Shown here piece by piece: positions 14,356 through 24,560 of a stretch of DNA of 52,577 nucleotides (position 1 is its first letter; every line of letters starts with the position of its first letter). The notes beneath the pieces are model-generated. The model was not told the DNA's origin and did not search any database. It saw only the letters and a program-made list of their open reading frames with translations. The stretch comes from Phaeoceros laevis (Eukaryota > Anthocerotophyta > Anthocerotopsida > Notothyladales). The stretch is taken from contig JBNGIQ010009324.1 of NCBI GenBank assembly GCA_049999765.1, forward strand, positions 216,238 through 268,814, written 5' to 3'. The position numbers and the translations under genes are program-made.

Positions 14356-15900
14356 CTAGCAAAGATGTGCACCGGATAGGTTGGCCTCCACCCAGTTTAC
14401 GATCCAGTCGTGTAAAATTTCCAAGGCCGTCCTTGAGGCTTTCTTGTGCGGCATCTTGCCACCCAACAAGCTCTGTGCAGTAGACAAAATGCATGTAAGA
14501 CAAGAAGGCATTGAGCAAATTTTGAGCCGCAGGGTCCTAACTCGTACCTCGAAGCTATCCCGTTTGATTGAAACACATTTGCATCGGCTCGTAGCCGTGA
14601 CGGTTGCTGCGCGGGGTTCATCGTTGATTAGTGCCAACTCTCCGAAGTAGTCACCTTTTTTGTATGTCATTACTACTTTTCCTCTTGTTGCTGCTTCTGC
14701 TGTTCCCTGGATACACAAGGTAGACAGTTCTTAAGTAACCTCGAGTTTCGTTTCTAGAACGGTGTCAGACACAACTCTGCAGATGATGTTCATACCTCTT
14801 CTATCAAATAGAATCTCTCCCCGGGATGGCCCTCAACGATGATGTGGTCTCCCTCTTCGAAATACTCGGCTTCCAGAACATCAGCAATAGAAGCTCTGTC
14901 GTACTCGGACAATGACTGGCGGCAGGAGCAAGATCAGTTCTCCACATAACACGGCATTCGCTGTTGGAGAAAATTGTTTCTGGCCTTGGTGTGTACCTTG
15001 AGAAGAGGTACGGTACTTAAAAACTTTTCATATAGCAGCCTCTTTGTATTAATTGTATACATCAAGATGGTCCTGAAAGTAGTTCTGTCCATGGCCCACA
15101 CAACGCAGTCGCTACTGGCCTATACTCCACAATATACATATTATGGTCAGCAGAAAGTGGTTTCTGTATGATCAATGGCCAAACATGGGGTGCAGAGATG
15201 ATGCTCGTACTCTGACTGTTGCTGCACGCGGGGCATCGTAGAGGAGGGCAAGTTCTCCAAAACTGTCTCCTGCTGCATACGTCTTTACCTTCTCTTCTTC
15301 CTGATCAGGTTTCTTCCTGATCCAAACTTCAACACTTCCTGACTGATTGATCCAGTCAGCAGTTGCAAAAGGATCAGCTGTTGAAGGAAGGAGGCCGAAC
15401 TGACCAAGGGAGGTACGGGATGAGCACCTCAAGCAGATAAAATTTGTCCCCTGAGTCACCCTGCTTGATTATTAGCTCTGCCCTAGGGTGCTTTTCCTCT
15501 TCCACGGCGTCAACGACCTGCCGAAGGGTTCAAGGCTTCAAACCATAATCTACGAGTGGGACTCCAAACAGCCCATGACAACATGGTTCATTTACATCGG
15601 CTTTACCACTCTCGTCTGCTCCTGGTCAAGAGATTTGAATAGGTAGCTCTTGTGAAGCATTTCTCTGATGCGTTCCTTTTGTTCGTCGGTCTTCGGAATA
15701 ACCTGTTTAGAGAATTTTGGAGAAAGTGATGCTTACAGAAGGCGAAGCTTCAGCGGCCCATCACATGCCTTCATGCCGACCAGTGACAAAGAAGGTAGCA
15801 GTTCAGAGGGACGTGCCTTTGGATCAAATTCATGAGGCAACTTGGGAACAGCACATTCTGCACTCACGCCTGTTCTCCGCAGAGTAGATTTTCTGTGGAT
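14356..15900 (-). CDS. cAMP-dependent protein kinase regulatory subunit (PKA-R), eight exons visible, N-terminus not found
   Basis: The regulatory subunit holds PKA inactive until cAMP binds. Exons read on the minus strand: 15900-15781, 15702-15607, 15517-15428, 15342-15211, 15119-14997, 14915-14796, 14706-14548, 14472-14356; all are phase 0 and give 318 residues. Seen: the inhibitor site STLRRTGVSAE, where Gly sits in the phospho-acceptor position, so it is a pseudosubstrate as in RI subunits; then VIPKTDEQKERIREML; then two cyclic-nucleotide-binding domains whose phosphate-binding cassettes are GDSFGELALLYDAPRAATV and GDYFGELALINDEPRAATV. Both keep the Glu and Arg that contact cAMP, so both should bind. 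The first donor (GTCGGC at 15780) is weak, but the alternative GTAAGC would leave a 34-bp intron and the wrong frame. The N-terminal docking/dimerisation region, about 60 residues, should lie above 15900; I could not identify it. Seed plants are thought to lack this subunit. Confidence 0.85.
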
Positions 15901-17190
15901 CTGTATGAAGACAACATTCAGGTTACCATTGTGATGCAAGCTGGTTCCTATACGTGTACCAGACTGTATAGACTTTGACAGACAAACTACAACTTCCAAT
16001 TTCACCACTAGACTCGTATGTTATGTAGTAGTTCCAAGAGAGCATATCCAACTAGCTACCATGGTAACAATGACTAGACGATCTAGTTGCCGGCAATTGC
16101 ACTTCGTCATACGCATTACAAAACAGGTCAGATAAGGCGGGTGAATAGAGGCATACTTCAGGGTCGTCCACTCTCTGCAGTTGACCATGGCCTACCCCTC
16201 CTACTCCAGGAGGGTAGTCCATCAAATCCACAGACGGACAGCAACCTATGTTGGCTATCCTTTGTGACAAATAATGTGGTATCCCCCAAACCCTCGCTGC
16301 TCTCTGCCTCCCCGTTGTGGCTTCCTATCCTCCACCAATTGTGAACACCACACCACAGTGACGAAGATGTCAGAGGAAGTGTGCCTCTTTGCAAGTAAGT
16401 GCACCAAAGCACGGGGTGCGTAGCCCTAATGAGAGTGAACGTGGCAATATCCGGGGGTCAAATCCGTAGAGTAGAACAGAACCATTGGAGGATAAGATGA
16501 GCACTGTCAATCCCTGGTAGTGATTCAATGTGGCAACAGCCTATGTGTAGCACAAGCATATTCTGGATAATGTGCCAACTGCAATTAGCAGCATGGACCT
16601 GCAAGCCCTACTTTGGATCGACGCTCCTCGCGTTCCATATAGGTTAAAATGCAGCGCCCTGACCATTGACATACACAATGGCAGCAACAGAGTGGCCGTT
16701 TGGCTCAAGAAGAAATTTCTTTCCAGATGGAAGCGCCAGGCGCACAAGTAGAACGTGTATCCGCCGATCTGGTGCTGGCCACAGTGATGCAGGGAGTCAC
16801 ATCTTAGCCAGGGCAGTAGCTTGAATTCCGGGCTAGAAGTGGCTAAGGAGCCACAAAAATTCGAGCGACATAGAATCCAAGCGCGAAGAGAGCGTGCGTG
16901 ATGAAGACAATGCTCCCTGTGCCGTGCATTGTGACACGCCGTAAATTATGAACCCTTGAAGGCTTTGAGGCAGCAAGCAGATTGAGGAAGATCGAGTGAT
17001 GGTGGCCTTGGGGCCGTGGGGTATAACCGGTTGTCCTGGCCTGATGACACTGGACGGTTATAGCGTTTAACCGAGGCCTTGATTATTCTTAACTTACAGC
17101 CTCCTATCCCCGCCGAGAGTATCAGAACCCTACTTTTGCGAAGTCCTATATATGCGCTGTTGAGCTCACCCTTTCTACTGAGATGCCAGA
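15901..17190. other. PKA-R upstream region and DEAD-box promoter
   Basis: Should contain the missing 5' exon or exons of PKA-R on the minus strand and the DEAD-box gene promoter on the plus strand. A telo-box-like AACCCTA (17127-17133) and a TATATAT run (17148-17154) lie just before the helicase ATG at 17191. Minus-strand frames between 16050 and 16750 look vaguely protein-like but carry stops and match nothing I can name. Confidence 0.45.
17127..17133 (+). promoter_or_regulatory. possible telo-box (AACCCTA)
   Basis: Telo-boxes are common in promoters of plant ribosome-biogenesis genes. This one is 58 bp upstream of the ATG of a gene whose family acts in rRNA processing. The position is suggestive; one short match could be chance. 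Confidence 0.35.
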
Positions 17191-18543
17191 ATGGGAGCTG
17201 CCGATGGCGGGGCAGATGAAGGCAAGGAAAGTGAGAAGGCGCAGACGTTTGCGGAGCTTGGGGTGTGCGATCAGCTAGTAGAGGCGTGTGGAAAGCTCGG
17301 ATGGAAGGCTCCCACTCCCATTCAGGTGGATGCCATTCCTCATGCCCTTGCCGGCAGGGACATGATAGGGCTGGCGCAAACAGGCTCCGGCAAGACAGCC
17401 GCCTTTGCGCTGCCAATCATGCAAGCATTGCTGGAGAAACCACAGCCGCTCTTTGCGTGCGTGCTGTCACCGACCAGGGAGCTGGCAATACAGATTGCAG
17501 AGCAGTTTGAAGCTCTGGGAGCAGGAATAGGGCTAAAATGCGCCGTGGTGGTTGGCGGCATTGACATGATGGCCCAGGCCATCTCCCTGGCCAAGCGACC
17601 TCATGTTGTGGTTGGCACGCCTGGGAGGCTCGTCGACCATTTGACGAACACCAAGGGTTTTACGCTTCGGACAATCAAGTATCTGGTGCTGGATGAAGCA
17701 GACAGGTTGCTGAACATGGATTTCGAGAAGGAGATTGATGAGATTTTGAAAGTGGCACCTAGGGAGAGGAATACGTATCTGTTTTCTGCAACCATGACTA
17801 ATAAGGTTGCGAAGCTACAAAGAGCTTGCCTTCGAAATCCTGTGAAGGTGGAGGTCTCGTCCAAGTATTCCACAGTAGATACTTTGAAGCAGCAATATCT
17901 GTTTGTTCCAGCGAAGTACAAGGATTGCTATCTTGTTTATCTTCTGAACGAGATGGCAGGGAACACTACGATGGTGTTCACGAGGACTTGTGATGCCACT
18001 AGGAGGCTCTCCCTGGTCCTTCGAAATCTAGGGCTTGAGGCTATTCCCATCAGCGGGCAGATGACCCAGCCCAAGAGGATAGGTGCTCTAAACAAGTTCA
18101 AAGCAGGCGAGCGGAAAATTTTGATATGTACTGATGTAGCCAGCAGAGGGCTAGACATACCGTCTGTTGACGTTGTAGTCAACTATGACATACCTACGAA
18201 CTCGAAGGACTATATTCATAGAGTCGGAAGAACAGCGCGGGCTGGTAGAGCTGGTAGGGCTATTTCTGTGGTGACGCAATACGATGTGGAACTTTTCCTT
18301 CGGATAGAGCAGTTGATAGGGAAAAAGTTGCCAACATACACTGCAGAACAGGAGGAGGTATTGATGATCTTGGAGCGGGTAAGTGAAGCTCAGAGGCTAG
18401 CTACAAATGTGATGAGAGAGAAGGACTCTTACAAAAAGGGGAAGCGGAAGGGAGGGGATGATGATGATAACCACGACTATTCCGCAAAGAAAAGCGGAAG
18501 CAAGAAGGGAGGAAAACCTGCACCAAAAAAATTTAAGAGATGA
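17191..18543 (+). CDS. RH10: DEAD-box RNA helicase, DDX47/Rrp3 type, single exon, 450 aa
   Basis: Nucleolar ATP-dependent RNA helicase; the Rrp3/DDX47 family acts in early 18S pre-rRNA processing. Seen in order: Q motif (FAELGV...PTPIQ), Walker A AQTGSGKT (62-69), PTRELA, TPGR, DEAD (168-171), SAT (199-201), then in the second RecA domain [24 protein letters not shown] and [10 protein letters not shown]. The C-terminus is a Lys-rich tail with an Asp run (GGDDDDNHD) typical of the family. All catalytic motifs are intact and length is normal. The whole gene is one exon although most neighbours are split by several introns, so it may descend from a retrocopy; alternatively its lineage simply lacks introns here. 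The ATG at 17191 gives a short acidic leader before the Q motif. Confidence 0.93.
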   Translation: MGAADGGADEGKESEKAQTFAELGVCDQLVEACGKLGWKAPTPIQVDAIPHALAGRDMIGLAQTGSGKTAAFALPIMQALLEKPQPLFACVLSPTRELAIQIAEQFEALGAGIGLKCAVVVGGIDMMAQAISLAKRPHVVVGTPGRLVDHLTNTKGFTLRTIKYLVLDEADRLLNMDFEKEIDEILKVAPRERNTYLFSATMTNKVAKLQRACLRNPVKVEVSSKYSTVDTLKQQYLFVPAKYKDCYLVYLLNEMAGNTTMVFTRTCDATRRLSLVLRNLGLEAIPISGQMTQPKRIGALNKFKAGERKILICTDVASRGLDIPSVDVVVNYDIPTNSKDYIHRVGRTARAGRAGRAISVVTQYDVELFLRIEQLIGKKLPTYTAEQEEVLMILERVSEAQRLATNVMREKDSYKKGKRKGGDDDDNHDYSAKKSGSKKGGKPAPKKFKR

Positions 18544-18661
18544 TCGTCTCACAGAAGCTCTGTAAAAGGAGTCTTACCAAATTTTTGCGATCGGCCATTG
18601 TCATCTGGTTCTCCGATTTGCCTCACAAGAAACGAGTCGTTTTGGACCACCTGCTCGCTAA

Positions 18662-21600
18662 CTACCAGTAGTCCCCGCAAGAGCACTTCCCGTCATTGTA
18701 CACATGAAAACGACTTGCATCTCTGCAAACGATAGTTCGCTTCTCGACCTTGGATACAAGAGCAAGGGCCATGTGACAATCCTCACACACCCGTAGATTC
18801 TTTACGACTCGCACGGTTGTTCCCTCAGGTGTTCTGTGCAGGGCGTAGGCGAGGGCCAACTTCTCGCTGTGCCCACACAACGCAGCCTCCTTGTCATCAT
18901 CAGGTATGTCTCGCAGCACCGAGTCAAGGTGGGGTAGATATCCATGCTTCTTGAGTTTGACAATAAGATATTTCAGCTTGGCATTAATGTGGTGCCACTC
19001 AGGATGTTGTTTGTCTCCCACCACAAATGTATGGACTACGCCATCAGTGTCCATCCACCAGCTCTGTCCTGGCTGCTTCCATGCTTGTGCTTTTAGTCTC
19101 ACTGCCTGAACGTCCCGTGCACTGTCATGCATTTGGGCGTGAGCATAGATATTTGACATTAGGACATATGCTGCAGCATCATTGTTGTCCAACATCACTG
19201 CCTGTTCAAATGCCTGTCTCCCTAGCTCCACATTATGCCATTTCTGGCACGCACCCAAAATACACCTCCACACCACACCATTGGGTTGAAAGGGCATTGT
19301 CTTTACCATCTCCACAGCCTTGTCTACTTGTCCTGCACGGCCAAGGAGATCGACCATGCAATTATAGTGCTCTGCAGTTGGTGCGATGCCATAGTCTCTG
19401 CTCATAGCCTCGAAGTACTTCAGTCCTCTGGCCACAAGGCCCACATGACTGCACACAGTGAGAACGCTGAGGAATGTGATGCCATCCGGCTGTATATTGT
19501 CGTCTATCATTGTCCCAAGTAAATCAAACACATGCTTGTTCTCTCCTTGACGAACATATCCTGCAATTAATGCATTCCATGCCACGATGTCTCTTTTGGC
19601 CAATGCTTTGAAAACCTGCTCAGCATCGACCATGCTTCCACATTTCCCATACATGTCAATCAGGGCGTTTGCCACAAATGAATCAGTAGCCTGGAGACCG
19701 ACTTTAGATATCTGTGCGTGGATTTCCTTCCCTTTTTCTAGTCCTGCAAGACTACCGCAAGCTTGCAGGAGGCACACAAAGGTTACAGCATTAGCTGGAG
19801 TGATCCCTTCCCGCTGCATACTATCATAAAGAGAAAGAGCCTCTTGATTCTGCCCATGCTGGCCATACCCTGTTATCATGACAGTCCAAGTTACAACATT
19901 CTTGCTTGGCAGATTGTCAAACACCCTGCGTGCATCCTCCAGGTTCCCACACTTCACATACATGTCCACCAGGCAAGTGGCAACCACCACATCAGCTTCC
20001 AGCCCTTGTTCCACAATTTGTGCATGAAGCAGCTTTCCCTGGTGCAGAGCTCTGATGCTAGCAGATGATTGAAGGAGGGATACAAACGTAACACCGTCAG
20101 CAGGAGTGACTGCCTCTTGCTGCATGGTAGCAAAAAGAGCAAGAGCTTCTTCACTCAGCCCATGCTGAGCATATCCGGCAATCAAGGCTGTCCATGTGAG
20201 CACATCTTTGTTTGAGACGTTGTCAAATACTCTTCGAGCATCATCTAAGCTGCCACACTTTGAATACATGTCAATGAGAGCGTTAGCTACAAGCAAATCA
20301 GCGGCTTCAAATTCACCATTTGCTATCTCAGCATGAATTTGCTTCCCTTTCTCTAGTCCTGGCCCACTACTGCAAGCCCGCAGCAGGGACACATATGTAA
20401 CAGCATCAGCTGGAGTCATACCTTCTTGCTGCATAGTTTCATAGATGGCAATAGCGTCCTCACCAAGCCCATGCTGAGAATATCCTGTGATCATAGCATT
20501 CCATGTCACCACATCTTTCTTTGGCAAACTGTTGAAGATTTGGCGTGCATCCTCTAAGTTCCCACACTTTGCATACATGTTTACGAGGCAATTGCTCAGA
20601 ACCAGATCAGCTTGCAGTCCTCTATCTTGAATCTGCTTATGCAGCTGCTTTCCCTGGTCTACAGCTTTAGCACCGGCACACACTTGAAGTAGGCATACAA
20701 AGGTGACGGCATCGGCTGGAACAATGCCGTCCTGTTGCATACTTGCATAAAGAGTCAGGGCCTCTTGACTTAGTCCATGCTGACTGTATCCGGCAATCAT
20801 GGCAGTCCAAGTCACCACGTTTTTACTGTGCAGGTTATCAAACACTCTGCGTGCTTCCGACAAGCTCCCACAGTTTGAATACATATCCACCAGGCTGGTT
20901 CCTACAACCACATCAGCTTCCAGTCCACGTCCCTGAATCTGAGCATGAAGCTGCCTTGCCTCTTGCAACGCACCTACGCTGGCACAAGCTTCCAGAAGGT
21001 AGACAAATGTTGCATGGTTCGCCGAGGTGCCCTTCTCCTGCATGCTCGCATAAAGAGCAAGGGCTTGTTGACCAAGCCCATTCTGAGCATATCCTGCAAT
21101 CATTGCATTCCATGTCACCACATCCTTCAATGGTAGGTTATCAAAGACTTCACGCGCGTCCTCCAAACTCTTGCACTTGGCATACATGTCCACCAGGCAC
21201 GTGCCAAGCACCATATCAGCCCCTAGCTGTCTTTCCCGAATCTCCGTATGAAGCTGCTTCCCCTGATGCAGAGCACCAACTTTGGCACATGCTTGGACGA
21301 GGCGTACAAATGTAACTCGGTCGGCTGGCGTGATGCCCTCCTGCTGCATACTCCCATAAAGACTCAGGGCCTCTTGACCAAGCCCATGCTGAGCATATCC
21401 AGCGATCATGGTGTTCCAGGTCAGGACATCTTTGATTGCCATATTGTCAAACACCCTGCGAGCATCCACCAAGCTTCCACATCTTGAAAACATGTCCACC
21501 AGGCAATTGCCAAGAAAAAGATTAGGTCTGTTTTCAGTCTTTAAAATATCAGCGTACACCTCCCTGGCAAAAGGCAGATCATCTGCAGTAGCACATGCTC

Positions 21601-22057
21601 TAAGCACTGCCACAAAGATATGGGTGTCTGGTTTCAAAGTCGAAGATAGCACCTGCTGATACAGTCTTTTAGCCTCCGTAGCCTGCCCATGTCGAGCATT
21701 TGCTGATATTATCGAAGACCACATGTATCGGCTAGGCGAAGCCACCTTGGAGAAGACTTGTCTTGCCGCCTCCAACTTCCCATGAGAAGCATACATACAA
21801 ATAATGTGGTTGGCCAGGAATGCATCTGATTCGTACCCACCCTTGGCAGCAAGAGCATGCACACGACTGCCAAGATCCAAGTCCTTTTGTGCAATGCACC
21901 TCTTGAGCAAACCATAGAAGACAGATTGGTCGACATATAGGCCTTGCTGCACCACTGTATCCAATTCTGCCACAATCCCGCTCAGCTGACCCTCGTCCAA
22001 CAGTTTGCTCCAGGTTCCATCATGGAAAACGCTTGCCACTCTGCAAGGCTGTTGACA
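18662..22057 (-). CDS. PPR protein, PLS class with full E, E+ and DYW domains (about 1130 aa in this exon)
   Basis: PLS-DYW PPR proteins bind organellar transcripts and deaminate a chosen cytidine to uridine. Seen: roughly two dozen tandem PPR motifs of the P, L and S kinds (repeated NMYAKCGNLEDAR, VVTWNAMITGYSQHGLGEDA and VTFVCLLQ elements), an E/E+ region (MPFQPNGVVWRCILGAC, AAAYVLMSNIYAHAQ), and a complete DYW deaminase with HSEKLA (catalytic Glu), the zinc ligands of CEDCH and the terminal CSCGDYW. There is no in-frame ATG near the beginning: the longest open frame starts at GTG, and an in-frame TGA lies upstream. A 3' splice site (TTGACAG, exon from 22057) opens the frame, so the start codon must be in an upstream exon; 22639-22406 is the phase-compatible candidate. 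Editing target unknown. Confidence 0.88.
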   Translation of the reverse strand, partial: CQQPCRVASVFHDGTWSKLLDEGQLSGIVAELDTVVQQGLYVDQSVFYGLLKRCIAQKDLDLGSRVHALAAKGGYESDAFLANHIICMYASHGKLEAARQVFSKVASPSRYMWSSIISANARHGQATEAKRLYQQVLSSTLKPDTHIFVAVLRACATADDLPFAREVYADILKTENRPNLFLGNCLVDMFSRCGSLVDARRVFDNMAIKDVLTWNTMIAGYAQHGLGQEALSLYGSMQQEGITPADRVTFVRLVQACAKVGALHQGKQLHTEIRERQLGADMVLGTCLVDMYAKCKSLEDAREVFDNLPLKDVVTWNAMIAGYAQNGLGQQALALYASMQEKGTSANHATFVYLLEACASVGALQEARQLHAQIQGRGLEADVVVGTSLVDMYSNCGSLSEARRVFDNLHSKNVVTWTAMIAGYSQHGLSQEALTLYASMQQDGIVPADAVTFVCLLQVCAGAKAVDQGKQLHKQIQDRGLQADLVLSNCLVNMYAKCGNLEDARQIFNSLPKKDVVTWNAMITGYSQHGLGEDAIAIYETMQQEGMTPADAVTYVSLLRACSSGPGLEKGKQIHAEIANGEFEAADLLVANALIDMYSKCGSLDDARRVFDNVSNKDVLTWTALIAGYAQHGLSEEALALFATMQQEAVTPADGVTFVSLLQSSASIRALHQGKLLHAQIVEQGLEADVVVATCLVDMYVKCGNLEDARRVFDNLPSKNVVTWTVMITGYGQHGQNQEALSLYDSMQREGITPANAVTFVCLLQACGSLAGLEKGKEIHAQISKVGLQATDSFVANALIDMYGKCGSMVDAEQVFKALAKRDIVAWNALIAGYVRQGENKHVFDLLGTMIDDNIQPDGITFLSVLTVCSHVGLVARGLKYFEAMSRDYGIAPTAEHYNCMVDLLGRAGQVDKAVEMVKTMPFQPNGVVWRCILGACQKWHNVELGRQAFEQAVMLDNNDAAAYVLMSNIYAHAQMHDSARDVQAVRLKAQAWKQPGQSWWMDTDGVVHTFVVGDKQHPEWHHINAKLKYLIVKLKKHGYLPHLDSVLRDIPDDDKEAALCGHSEKLALAYALHRTPEGTTVRVVKNLRVCEDCHMALALVSKVEKRTIVCRDASRFHVYNDGKCSCGDYW

Positions 22058-22405
22058 CTGTCAAACTTCCAGCTACAATGTTCCCAGCTAAAATGGTACA
22101 GACAACCCTCACAGTGGAAAATTCTTTCAGACAAGTTCGCTCAGTGCCCAGCGAAGGAGAATTGCACCTCGTTGACACCTCATTGTCTGTTCTGTGGTCA
22201 AATACAGGCTGAAAAGCTGCTGTCCATGCTCCGGTAAATTTGCCTGGTGGCAGTTTCCCCTGATGACAATGCATGGCCGTCAGTCAAGCAAACAAACAGT
22301 GCTGTGCCTGGGTCCGAGTAGTTAGAACTGCTGCAGCAAGTCACATAATCTTAGCAAGGTTGCAATCAGGGGCTTGCTCAAAATCAACGTAGCAACATCC
22401 AGTAC

Positions 22406-22639
22406 CTTGGTCGACCTGTTGTCCCACCACTTAAAAGGTTCGGACAGAAACTCATCCCAAGATATATCCCGTGCGCTTCCCTCCAGTTCAAGCGCTTTGG
22501 TACAGTTTTCTCTGGCCGTCTTAGAATCTCCCAGCCCACCTACACCGCTGTGGGACACAAATCCCCCTTGAATTGCGAACGGTTGATTGGGTACCACATT
22601 GCGCATGTGGCAGAGCGCCGAATCTGTCTGTAACGTCAT
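22406..22639 (-). CDS. exon with half of an OSB-type PDF motif, possible first exon of the PPR gene
   Basis: Open from ATG 22639 to a good donor (AAG then GTACTG, 22405). The last 20 residues read SWDEFLSEPFKWWDNRSTK, which resembles the first half of the PDF motif of plant organellar single-stranded DNA-binding proteins (OSB), where W-x-x-F-F-x-x-P-x-x-W-W-D-N-R is followed by Asn-Pro-Arg and PDFKHK. The second half is not found in the next 400 bp. The donor is phase 0 and the PPR exon acceptor at 22058 is phase 0, so splicing would fuse this exon to the PPR across a 348-bp intron. It may instead be an OSB remnant left near the PPR. No OB-fold precedes it. Confidence 0.5.
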
Positions 22640-23339
22640 TGGGATGCATGGTACAAGTGGAATTGTGTTTCCTTGATCACAACAGGAAGGTTCAGCCTTT
22701 CATTTCTCTGTTTTCAGGCCCCCATTACAAGGCAGGCCCTTCAACTCTTCCTCCGCTAAAACCGTGTGCTGGCAGCAGGCATGGCCGTCGCTTGAAGCAC
22801 CAGCTCGCCCCGCACATGGCCCGCCATGTTCGACTTAAAGCTGGGATGGGGTGAGGCCTTCAAGGCCTGCTTTAAACCCCATCCAAGATTGAAGACGACC
22901 CACCGACGATTTCTTTTCTCCCGCGTCTCGTCACAAATTTGAAGCCTTGTTGGGCCTTTCTTTTCACCTTCGTTTGATCAGGTGGAGGCAGCCTCATCTC
23001 CGACCCCGAGCTGGTTGCCATCAACAATGTGAAGAGGTAGGACTGTAGAAAGCACTGAGTTGTAGCAGCTTTCTGCACCAACTACCACTGGGAAGCTTGG
23101 AGCTGAGCCCCAATGTCGGCGAGTTGTAACGTGAACCATTTGCGATGGTTGAGTTCTTAAGCTTTCTTAGATTGATAAAAGGTTTTGAGTTCAGGGTGTG
23201 ATCAGGCCTCCAACGGGGTGTGAGGCTCTGACAAGGTCACAGGTTCATACCCTCCTTCGGAAGGTGCACAGGCAACTATTAGACTAGTCTCTCTCTACAC
23301 ATCTGCGGAAGGTGCTTAGGTAACTTCATTACAGTCCAG
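22640..23339. other. no gene assigned
   Basis: Upstream of the OSB-like exon. A minus-strand frame at 22872-23081 is rich in Lys and Arg but not recognisable. Earlier exons of the OSB-like gene could be here; I see no OB-fold sequence. Confidence 0.4.
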
Positions 23340-24560
23340 CCTTAGCCAGGACTCTTCCACGCACCTGCTTTTTGTCTCAGCTCGTCCACTTGCTTGATGT
23401 TCAACATGCCGGCATGGGCGTACATGTTCGACATCAAAATGTACGCAGCAGCATGCTTGGGGTTCGGACCAACTAGGCCTGTCCCCACTGATGCCATGCC
23501 GTGCTTCCCACAGGCTCCCAGCACACACATCCAAGGACACAGACTTGGCTGCATCGTCATTGAAGACAACAATTGTTCTACCATGGTGAAAAGTCCTGCA
23601 TGGCCAAGGATGTCAACTTACTGTAGTAATGCTCAACCTCTGGGAGTATGTCACAGTTTCTGCTCATCCACTTGTCTAGACGCGCACACTCTCATCCACT
23701 TGTCTAGACTCTAGCGTGCTGCCTGCAGATAGAAGTGACAGAAAGGTTACTCCATTTGGCTTGACACCAGCTATATGCATTTCTGGTAACATTCTCGGGC
23801 CAGAAACACATCAGAAGAAACGCCATCCTCCAAGCCTCGGCATGTAGTGCATTACCCCTTTCCAGCGCATTCCTCTTGGTCAGTCACTACCTGCAACATC
23901 TTCGTCCATATCTGCGAGCATGCACACGATTGCAGTACGCCAACACATGTTCCGTCGGTTGGACTGGGACCTTCCACCCGCATCATCTCATACAGCAGCG
24001 AAGTCTTTGTCTGCTTCACCCTGCACAGCATATGACGCAAGCATCAAATTCCATGCAACCACGTTAGGCTGGGACAAGCCAAACACATCCTGTGCAATTC
24101 ATAATACTCCCACGCTGTGTATACATGACCACCCAGACGTGCCCACGAACGATTTAGAGTGCACCTGTATTTCAAAACGTCGTCGTGAATCCGTTTGCCC
24201 TCCTCTAGGTCAGACAAGCTCCCACAAACAAGCCTTGAGCACCCCGACGAAGGTGAAAATATCTGGAGAGATACATTCTCAAGTCCTCCTGCCTTAGCCT
24301 GCCGTGGTGTACCCCAAGATGGTGGCTTTCCAAGAAACCACAGTCTTGCGGTCCAGAGGAAGCCTGTGAAAACCTGGAGCGCATCCGAAAACCCCCAGCT
24401 CTTCACCAACGTGCTCACCACATACTCACCAAGCGACCTTCTGCACTCCAGTCCATGTCTTTGCCAAGTGAGCATGCACCCGCTTAGCTTGAGCCAGGTG
24501 TTTCCTCCTGCTGCACGCCTTCAAGAGAGACCTGTACAGATTTAGCGTAGGAACATTCCC
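23340..24560 (-). pseudogene. PPR pseudogene related to the E+ PPR at 40-43 kb
   Basis: Broken PPR fragments in different frames. Near 24440-24360 the minus strand reads VSTLVKSWGFSDALQVF, against VSTFVKCGGLQDALQVF in the gene at 39988-42852; near 24240-24200 a SDLEEGKRIH element follows; near 23530-23380 an E-domain end reads VLGACGKHG, AAYILMSNMYAHAG and TGAWKSPG-like AGAWKSPG, against GACRKHG, AAYVLMSNIYAHVCM and TGTWKKPG. Frameshifts and stops separate the pieces, and start-to-end length is about half that of the intact relative, so the middle repeats have been deleted. It ends within the E region and has no E+ tail. Clearly non-functional as a PPR. Confidence 0.8.

Noticed and set aside
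14997-15119. An apparent one-base frameshift in a PKA-R exon on first reading.
   Set aside because: Careful recount shows the exon is continuous (TTFRTILMYTINTKRLLYEK); the shift came from my own miscopy at the line boundary at 15060/15061.
15721-15740. GTAAGC (from 15736, minus) as donor of the first visible PKA-R exon.
   Set aside because: It would leave a 34-bp intron and put the next exon out of frame; GTCGGC at 15780 gives a 78-bp intron and correct phase.
16050-16750. Minus-strand stretches that vaguely recall ankyrin repeats or a PKA-R N-terminus.
   Set aside because: Stops in all frames, no repeated consensus, and no docking-domain pattern; similarity too weak to report as a gene.
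18891-21659. Plus-strand open frames of 60-190 codons inside the DYW PPR gene.
   Set aside because: Antisense shadows of the PPR coding sequence; their repeating pattern follows the PPR repeats.
22020-22274. 84-codon minus-strand frame just upstream of the first DYW PPR exon.
   Set aside because: It is in a different frame from the PPR, ends inside it and resembles nothing; better explained as intron sequence.
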